From contig DAOTTQ010000057.1 of NCBI GenBank assembly GCA_034437555.1, positions 1 to 64,000 on the forward strand: a stretch of 64,000 bases of DNA, read 5' to 3'. This DNA is from JANWYT01 sp034437555 (lineage in GTDB: Bacteria; Chloroflexota; Anaerolineae; Aggregatilineales; Phototrophicaceae). Position numbers and translations under genes: made by a program. The notes under the pieces are model-generated. The model saw only the letters and a list, made by a program, of their open reading frames with translations. It was not told the DNA's origin and ran no database searches. Shown piece after piece: positions 42,601-51,600 of this stretch; within the stretch, counting starts at the first letter, position 1, and each line of letters begins with the position of its first letter.

Positions 42601-45600
42601 ACCACCTGCACCGATGCCGGGAGGTGTGCTGAAGTCTGCTTCACCCGTTGGCTCTGTAGTGAGTGCCAGTGTGACGGTGTTGCTGAAGATACCATTGACG
42701 CTGGGCGCAAGGCGCGTGTCAATGGGCGCATCATCTGCGTCCAAGCCGTTGTCGCGCTGGTCGAGTATACCGTTGGCGATGGCGGTGGTAAGCGTGCTAC
42801 CGTAACCCACCAATGGGGCAGAACCGCTAAAGTTGCTGGCATCTAAGCCCACGACATAATTACCGGGTGTGAGGTTATCAAACAGGTAATGCCCTGTGGT
42901 GTTGGTGGTGGTGGTGGCAATGGCTGCACTGTCTGGCACGCCGTCACTGTTATCATCACGATAGAGGCTAACGCGGACGTTTCTTACGCCCACTTCATCG
43001 CCGTTTTGGATGCCGTCTAGGGCTGTACCTGTTGTACCGCCGTCATCAATCCACACGCGGTTGCCAAGACTTAGGGCAGGTGGCACAAAGCCGAAATCAA
43101 TCGTGAGGTTGCTGTTGTTGTCGGTTTCGCCGTTGTTCCCCCGTGAGTTTGTGCCATCAGCAGGGTTGCCACTAAGGTTACTTTCACCTGTAGGCGAGCC
43201 GTTGTTGACCAACGTAATGAGGTTACTACGGACACCCGTTATTGGGTTATTAGTGGGCGGCGTGAGATTGTTGATGCCGTTGTCGTTGTTGTCACTATTG
43301 TTGCTAAACGTTGGCGTGCTGCTGTCTAGGTTTTCTAGGACACCCAAAGGCTGGAAGTTGACAGGAGCAACCACCACTACATAAGAGCCTGTCCCCAGTC
43401 TATCGAACAGGTAGAAGCCGTTAGCGTCGGTAGTATCGGTGGCGATGGGTGCGCCGATGGGCGTGCCAGAGGGGTCGGAGCGATAAAGCTCTACCACAGT
43501 ACCGGGAACACCGTTTTCGCCGGGGTTAATCAAGCCGTTGTTGTTGACATCGTACCAAACACGGTTACCAATGCTCATGGGGCGGAACAACCCAAAGTCA
43601 ATCGTAAGGTCGCTGTTGTTGTCGGTTTCGCCGTTGTTACCACGATAGGCGGGTGCGCCGTCTGCTGCGTTGTTGCTTAAGTCGGTTTCACCTGTTGGCT
43701 CGGCGTTTAGCGTGAGCGTCACGGTTTGCGTGATGATGCCATAAAGCGGATTCAGCGCGTCTAAGCCGTTGTCGTCTCGGTCAGTTTGTGACGTTTCGGC
43801 GTTGACAACAGGCATTAGGTCTGTGCTACTGACCAAGCCAACCAACGGTTGACCCGCGTTAAAGTTGACGTTGTCTAGCCCAACGATGTAATTGCCGGGG
43901 GCAAGCCCACCAAACAAGTAGAAGCCGTTGGCATCGGTGGTGTCGGTGGCAATGGCTGCGCCATCGGGGTTACCGTCACCGTTTACGTCACGGTAAAGGC
44001 TGACACGGACATTTGCGATACCTGTTTCTGCGCCGTCTTGAATGCCGTTGTTGTTGGGGTCTAACCAAACGCGGTTGCCAAGGCTCATTTGCCCTGCGGT
44101 AAAGCCAAAGTCTACTGTCACATTGCTGTTACGGTTTTCCTCGCCATTGCTCCCAATACCCTGTGGTCCCAAGCCAACTTCGTTGGTAGGTTCACCATCT
44201 AGGGTAAGCACGATGGCACGGCTTTGGACGGGGGCGTTGGTTGTGCCTACGCCATTATCGTTGTTGTCGATGTCGACTTCGCCACCCACGTCATCAATGG
44301 TGCTGGTGAGTCCAATAAGAGGTGTTTGTGAGCCAGGAATGACCACAATATAGCGTCCTGGCGTAAGGTTATCGAACAAGTACCAGCCGTTGAGGTCTGT
44401 CGTTACTACATACGGTACGCTGTTACGGATGTACTGTGCATCGGGTACGTCGTCGCCATTGGTGTCTACCCATAGCTCTACGTTTACGCCACCAATGCCA
44501 TTTTCCAATGGGTCGATGATGCCGTCGCCATCGGTGTCATACCAAACGCGGTTACCAAGACTCATAGGCTTATAGAAGCCAAAGTCAATCGTCAGGTTGC
44601 TGTTGCTGTCTAAGCGTCGCTCACCACGATAGGTCAGTTCGCCATCGTCATGAACAGGGTTGCCGCTTAGGTCGGTTTCGTTGATAGGCTCAAGGTTCTT
44701 AGCGAGCGTAATCATCGGGCTAACCACACCACCCGTTACAGGCGTTGCGTCTAGCGGATTGGGGTCATAGATGCCGTTGTCGTCCTCGTCCACGTCATTA
44801 TCTGTCGTGGTGGTGGGCTGGCTACTATAGTAGTTCAGTAGAGGACCTGCCGCAGGAGGCACACCGGGTTGCCATGGGGCTTCGTCACGGAAGTTAAGCT
44901 CGTCTACCCACACAAAGTAATTGCCAGCAGTCAAGCCATCAAACAGGTAGTAGCCGTCGCTATCCGTAAACGTCACTCGAACGACAGCATCCCCTGCACC
45001 ACGATTAAAGATACCGTTGTTATTGGTGTCTTGGTACAAGAACACGCGGGCATTAGGTACGCCTGCTTCGTCTAAGACTGTGCCAGAAGTGATTGCATCG
45101 TCCCAAACACCGTTGTTGTTAAGGTCGTACCACAGGCGATTACCAAGGCTAAAGAGCGGTTGCAAGAAGCCAAAGTCAATCGTGAGGTCACTAAAGTTGT
45201 CGCTTTCGTTAAAGCGTCCGCGACTGTTTGCGCCTGTCCCTGTGATGGGGTTGGTGTCGGGGCTAAGTTCGTCCGCTTCACCTGTAGGAGACCAGTCTGT
45301 TGGCAAGGGGTTGCCTGCGCCATCACGTACTGTCACTCCGATGGGATTGCTTACGATACCCGTTGTGGCGGGGTAGTTTGTGTAAACGCCGTTGTCATTG
45401 CGGTCTGTGTCGTTGTCAAACGTGGGGTAACTATTGTCATAGTCTACTAACACGCCTACACCTGTAAAGTTGCTGGGGGCTACCCGTACATAGTAGGTTT
45501 CATTTTCTTCGGGCAAGCCATCAAACAGGTAGTAGCCACCGTTAGAAGTCGTGGTAGTTCTTACCAACGTCAGGTCGGTGAGCGCGAAAGGATTGGTTTC

Positions 45601-48600
45601 ATCAAAGACAGGGGGAACGCCTGCGCCGTCATAGCGATACAGTTCCATCACCACGCCATCAATGCCTTGTGCATTCTGGGTTTCGTTGCCGTTTTGGATG
45701 CCGTCATTGTATGTGCCACCGCCTACGCCTGTATCAAACCAGACGCGGTTGCCGATGCTGGAGGCACGATAGAAACCGAAGTCAATCGTGAGGTCGCTGT
45801 TGGTATCAAGTTGTTGTTGGCGACCAATGAAATCTTCTTCGGGTGCGCCGGGTTGCCCGTGTGCCGCGTTGCCACTGCGCTCGGTGTCGGTGATGGTTTC
45901 GGTGCGATAGGCAAGGTTAATGCTTGCGCTGTAGTAGCCATAAGTGGCGTTGTAGGCATCAATGCCGTTGTCGTCTTGGTCTAAGCCGTTGTCTGCACCA
46001 CTATAACCTGCCAGCAAGTTATTGCTGTTGGTAAGGTTTTCTAGGGGGGCAGTTGAGGCAAAGTTGCTGGTTGCCACAGATACCACATAATCGCCCGGAA
46101 GCAGATTGTCGAAGATGTAGAAGCCATTTGCATCTGTGGTGGTTGTGCCAATGCTTGAGCCCGAGGGCAAGCCTGCGATAGCGGCATACAAATCAACGGT
46201 TACACCAGCAATGCCGGGTTCGCTTATGCCATCCCAAATAGCGTTGTTGTTATAGTCACGCCAAATGCGGTTACCAAGGCTTAGGCGTTCTGGGAAGAAG
46301 CTAAAGTCAATGGTGAGGTCGCTATAGTCGTCTGTTTCACGATACCGCCCACGCCCGTTTGCGCCTGCACCTGTTACGGGGTTGGTGTCGGGGGTCACTT
46401 CATCAGCAGGGGTGTGTTCTGTCACGGGTGACCAAGAGCCTGTGCTGATGGGCGTAAGGTGAATGCGGTTGCTTACTACGCCGTTTTCAACAGGGAAGTT
46501 GAGATAGTCGCCATTGTTATTGTAGTCGGCATCGGTGTCAAAGACGGGGTTGCTCTTAGAGTGGTGATACAACGCGCCTGTTGGCGTAAAGTTATCGGGC
46601 GCGATGAAAACGTAGTAATGCGCGTCTGCTTCTGGCAAGCCATCAAAGAGGTAGTAGCCATCGTCAGCGGTTTGTACTGTACGAACCAGCGCAAAGTTGG
46701 TGGCATCGGCGGGGTTAAACGGTGTGGTTAGGGGGTCGCCTGCACCCACGAAACGATAGAGTTGAACGTTGACATTGTCCACGCCCTGACCGCGCTCGGT
46801 CGCGTTGTCTTGCACGCCGTTGTTAATGCCTGTATTAGTGCCATCGGGGTTGATGATTGTGCCTGCGCCGTCGTCAATCCAGACGCGGTTGCCGATGCTG
46901 GAGGAACGATAGAAACCGAAGTCAATCGTGAGGTCACTATCCACATCAATTTGGAGCTGATTCCCGATAAAGTCGATATCGGGGGCATCGGGGTCGCCGT
47001 GAATGGGGTTACCACTTCGGACTTCGTTGATGGGTTCTGTGCGTAGTTCCAACGTGATAAGCGAGCTGACATGCCCAAACGTTGCATCAAAGACATCGTT
47101 GCCGTTGTCGTCCTCATCAACGCCATTGTCTGCGCCATTGTAGCCTAGCGCGTTGTTGTTGCTATTGGCAAGGTTTTCTAGGGCTGCACCACCCAAGAAG
47201 TTGGCGGGGGTGACTGCCACAAAGTAATTGGCGGGAATGAGGTTATCGAAGATGTAGTAGCCATTTACGTCGGTCGTGGTTGTGCCAATAACAACATCTG
47301 CCCCCGTGAGGGTGTTGTCGCCGTTGTCACGATAGAGTGTTAGTGCCACGTTCTCAATGCCGGGTTCGCCTGCGTCCCAAATGGCGTTGTTGTTATAGTC
47401 GCGCCAAACGCGGTTGCCCAAACTCATAGGAGTAAGGAAGAATCCAAAGTCAATTGTAAGGTCACTAAAGCCGTCGGTTTCGTTAAAGCGTCCACGAGAG
47501 TTTGCGCCGTCCCCTGTGGTGGGGTCTGTGTTGCCACTTAGCTCAGTCTCGCCCGTTGGCGCAAAGCCAGTGGGGTTGGTGATAGGCGTAATGGGTACAA
47601 TGTTGCTAACGACACCGTTGGGCGTGGGATAGTTGAAGTATACACCGTTGTCGTTACTGTCATCGCTGTTGGTAAACTGACCCGCACTATTGGTATAGCG
47701 GTCTAAGGGGTCATTGCCAAAGCCATTAGCGGCATCAAAGTTACTTGGGGGCAAGAACACCCAGTAGTTTGCGTCTACTTCGGGCAAGTTATCAAACAAG
47801 TAGTAGCCGTTGGCATCGGTGGTATCAAACCCAACTAAAATGTCGGTTGCAGGGTCAAACGTGCCGTTGCCATTGTCGCGGTATAGCTCTACTCGCACAC
47901 CAGGAATCCCTTGATTGGGTTCGTTGCCATCCTGAACGCCGTTGTTAAAGCCGTCTAGAATGCCGTCACCATTGCCATCAAGCGTGCCAGTACCGTCATC
48001 AATCCAAATACGGTTGCCGATGCTGGAAGGTTGATAGAAGCCAAAGTCTACAGTGAGGTCGGTATTGCGATCTCCGCCTGTGCCTTGCCCTGTACCAAGA
48101 TCAACTTCTGTGCCAGCAACGCCCGTATATGCGCCGTCCGCCGTGTGGTTAGGCTCGCTAACAGGAACAAGTTGTACGGTTGCACTATATACGCCCTGCG
48201 AAGTGTACAGAGGGGCGGTGGCGGGTGTGATGCCGTCGTCGTTGCGGTCAATATTGCCACCGGTAAGATTGGCTGTGCTGTTGGCTAAGCCTGTAAGCGC
48301 GTCGTTTGTGCCACTGCCATCAAAGTTATCGGGGGCAATGCGTACCACATAACGACCCGGACGCAAGTTATCAAAGCGATAGTAGCCATTCGCGTCGGTT
48401 GTTAGCGTTTGAAGGGGTGCGCCAGGTGCAGCCAACGTAAAGTTAACTGGCGTAGCCAGGTCACCGTTATCAGGGATGCCATCGCCATTTTCATCGTAAT
48501 AGAGTTCTACGATAACATCGGGAATGCCTGCTTCTGTGCCGTTTTGGATACCGTCATTATGCCCATCGGGGATGCCATCAGCGTTGCCATCGGCTGTGCC

Positions 48601-51600
48601 GATGCCGTTATCACGCCAAACGCGATTCCCAAGACTCATGGGGGACTGATAGAAGCCGAAATCTGCGGTAAGGTTACTATTGGATGCTACGACACCTATC
48701 CCGTCTCCGCGTGTGCCAAGGTCGGTTTCAGTAATCGTCTGGGTAAGGCGTGGGCGCAAGTGAATCACAGGGCTAGATATACCGTTGGTTTGTAGGAACT
48801 CGGCATCAATCCCCTTGTCGCGGTTGTCGTCACCATCGCCAAATGTGCCACCAATACCTGCTACGGAGGGGTTTGCGATGCCATCAGACACCGTGTTGCC
48901 CGTGCTACTGGCATAGGTTGCCAAAACAGCATCCGCCGTCACGCTGGTTGCAAACGCGAAGTTAGATGAGGGCAATTCAACATAGTAATTGCCGGGGTAG
49001 AGGTTCTCAAATTGGTAGTAGCCATTAGCATCGGTGGTGGTTTCTAGGTAGTTCCCACCGCCCGCAATAGCAACGGGGCTATAGGTGTTCCCAAACGTAC
49101 CGTTTGTAAAGTAGCCTGCTTGGATGTTGGGCGTTGTTCCTGTATAGGTGGGCGCACCTGCGCCGTCTTGTTGAACACGGAACAAACGGACGGTTACACC
49201 TGCAACGGGCTGTTCAATGGCATCAAAAACGCCGTTATTTCCGCCGTTAGCGATGTCGTTGCCTAGCCCCGTGGCTGTACCTGTGTCAAACCACACACGG
49301 TTACCGATGCTCATGAGTTGGATGAAACCAAAGTCACGAATCAGGTCGCTGTGTGTGTCTGTTTGCCCTAATGTGCCACGTCCATCGGGACCGTAGGGGG
49401 CAGGGGCTGTGGTGTAGCTGTCATTTTCGCCTGTGGGCGTTTGGTTAAAGCGCAGGTTAAACCAGTTGCTGGTTACGCCGTTTGCGGTGGGGTTGATGGT
49501 GCTTGCGCCCACGCCACTATCAATACCTCTGTCGCGGTTGTCTGTGGTTGCCGTCACATCCACGCCCGTGCTACTTACATAGCCAAAGAGGGGGTCTGCG
49601 CCATCATCAAACTGTGTGGGAGGCGCAAACACAAAGTAGTTATCGGGACGCAAGCTATAAATGGGCGTGTTGTTAATCCAGTCATAGGCGGTTTCGGGTG
49701 GATTGACACCGATGAGACCTGCTGCGCGTTGGTCGGTTTCAAACAAATAGTAACCGCCATTTGCCGTGATGGTTTCTGCGACAAGTGTTACGCCTGCAAT
49801 GCTGGTGGGGTCGCCGGGCGTTGGGGCTGTGGCAAGGTTTGGCACTGCGCCACCACCATCCCAACGGTAAAGCTGAAGCGTTACGCCATCTACGCCAAGT
49901 TCGGTTCCGTTACGAACGCGATTGTTGACATTGGCTTGATTACCGCTTGTGCCACCGTCATCAATCCACACGCGGTTGCCCACGCTAAGGCGTTCGGGAA
50001 TACGAATACCCACTTTGCGCGGTTCGGCGGGAAGCAGGTTATTGCCTGTGGTTGCGCTTGTAAAGCGATACGCAAAGCTATTCCATGCCACTTCACGGTT
50101 AAGCGGACGATTGGCGGCAACATTGGTTACGCCAGCAGTTGTCAATTCGGTTTCGGTAGGGATGTAAGCGTTGACGCGAATCGCTACGTTTTGCCCTGGT
50201 GTGATTTCTTCGCCACCCAGTTGAATGATACGGAAAGAACGAATCGTGCGCCAGTCCAACACGCTAGCAGCGGGTAGCCATGTGTTATTACAGCCCGCGT
50301 GCCATGCCGTGCTATAGCTGGCAGGGTTGGTGGTAGCGGTCATTTCTGGGCGGCAAGGGTTGCTAGAGGTGTTGTACTCAATTATATAGTCTGTGCCATT
50401 TATCCAAGCCACAGGCGATAGAACTTCAACCTTATTGGCAGCAGTGGGGCTTAGCCATACCATAAACTCGCTGTCGCGGGCTTGTGCGCTGGCGGCTTGT
50501 GATACACCAAAATCACCCACATAGGGCAAAATGTCATAGAAGACAAAATCCTCTAGCTCAACGTTGCCCACATTTTGAATTTGAATGAGATATTCAAAGC
50601 CTTCTGTGGGGTTGCCCTGTGCCACGCAAGGGGTACGTGAGTAATCGCCACCACCGTCTGGCAGAATGACGGGAACAGTAACGGTTGCTAAATTACCATC
50701 TGGGAGTAGTAATTCTACGGTTTCATCGGGGCAAGTGTACCAAAGTGGATTAACGCTAAAGTCTGCGTTGTATTGTTCGCGGTCATAGCGCACGTTCTCG
50801 GTGGGGGGAAGGGTGCTACGTACACACTTAAACGATTGTATGGTTGCCACTTCGTTGATACTAAACCCGGTGCTGGTTTCGCAGAAGTCTGTAGGAATGT
50901 TACTGCCGGGGCAAAGGAGCGTGGGCGAGATGGTATCGATACGCACGTTATTGGTATAAGAGCCTGCAAATGCGTTTGCACTAACGGGCTTTACGTGGGC
51001 GCGGAACTGAATCGTTACCGATTTATTGCCCGAAGCGGGAGGTGTAAGAATGAGGTCATTGGCACCTACTGGCGCACCACCCGCACTATTATATACTGCG
51101 TTAGGTGCAATTTGCATAAAGCGTGGGTCGGCAGGGTTACTCGTCCAGAAGAACGTAAGGCGCGTTTGCCCTAGAAGCGGGATGTTGGGTTCTACAATAA
51201 CATAAGGGTCATTGAGCGTGTCTGCGCCTGTTGTATTGCTGGTATTCACATTGAGCTTTATGCCTGCTGAAGTGTAAAGGGTAGCAGAGTCAAAGTTGTA
51301 GAACTCTAGCACATCATCCAAAACGTCCGTATAAACGGGGTTGGTAAGGTTACCCGAAGATTCTTGCCCAACGCTGATGTTTAAGCTGAAGGTTACAATG
51401 CCGTCATTGTAGACAGCAGCAGGGCTGGCTGTTTTAGACCAATCCGTTACCGATGTAGGAACGTCGGTAATGCGCGCGTCGGCGCAATCTAGGGGTGTGC
51501 CTGTGGGGGTGGGGTTGGGTGCGCCATAAACAGTCTGGGCGCAGTTTTGATATTGTTCAAAGCCAGACCCATCATTATAATCGCCTGCTACCATGCCGAG

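Noticed and set aside
49441..50277. 278-codon plus-strand frame antisense to the giant gene
   Set aside because: It is a shadow of the repeat-rich coding strand; its protein is Cys/Ala/Val-rich with no domain pattern and no SD. The same applies to the other plus-strand frames between 39851 and 52747.
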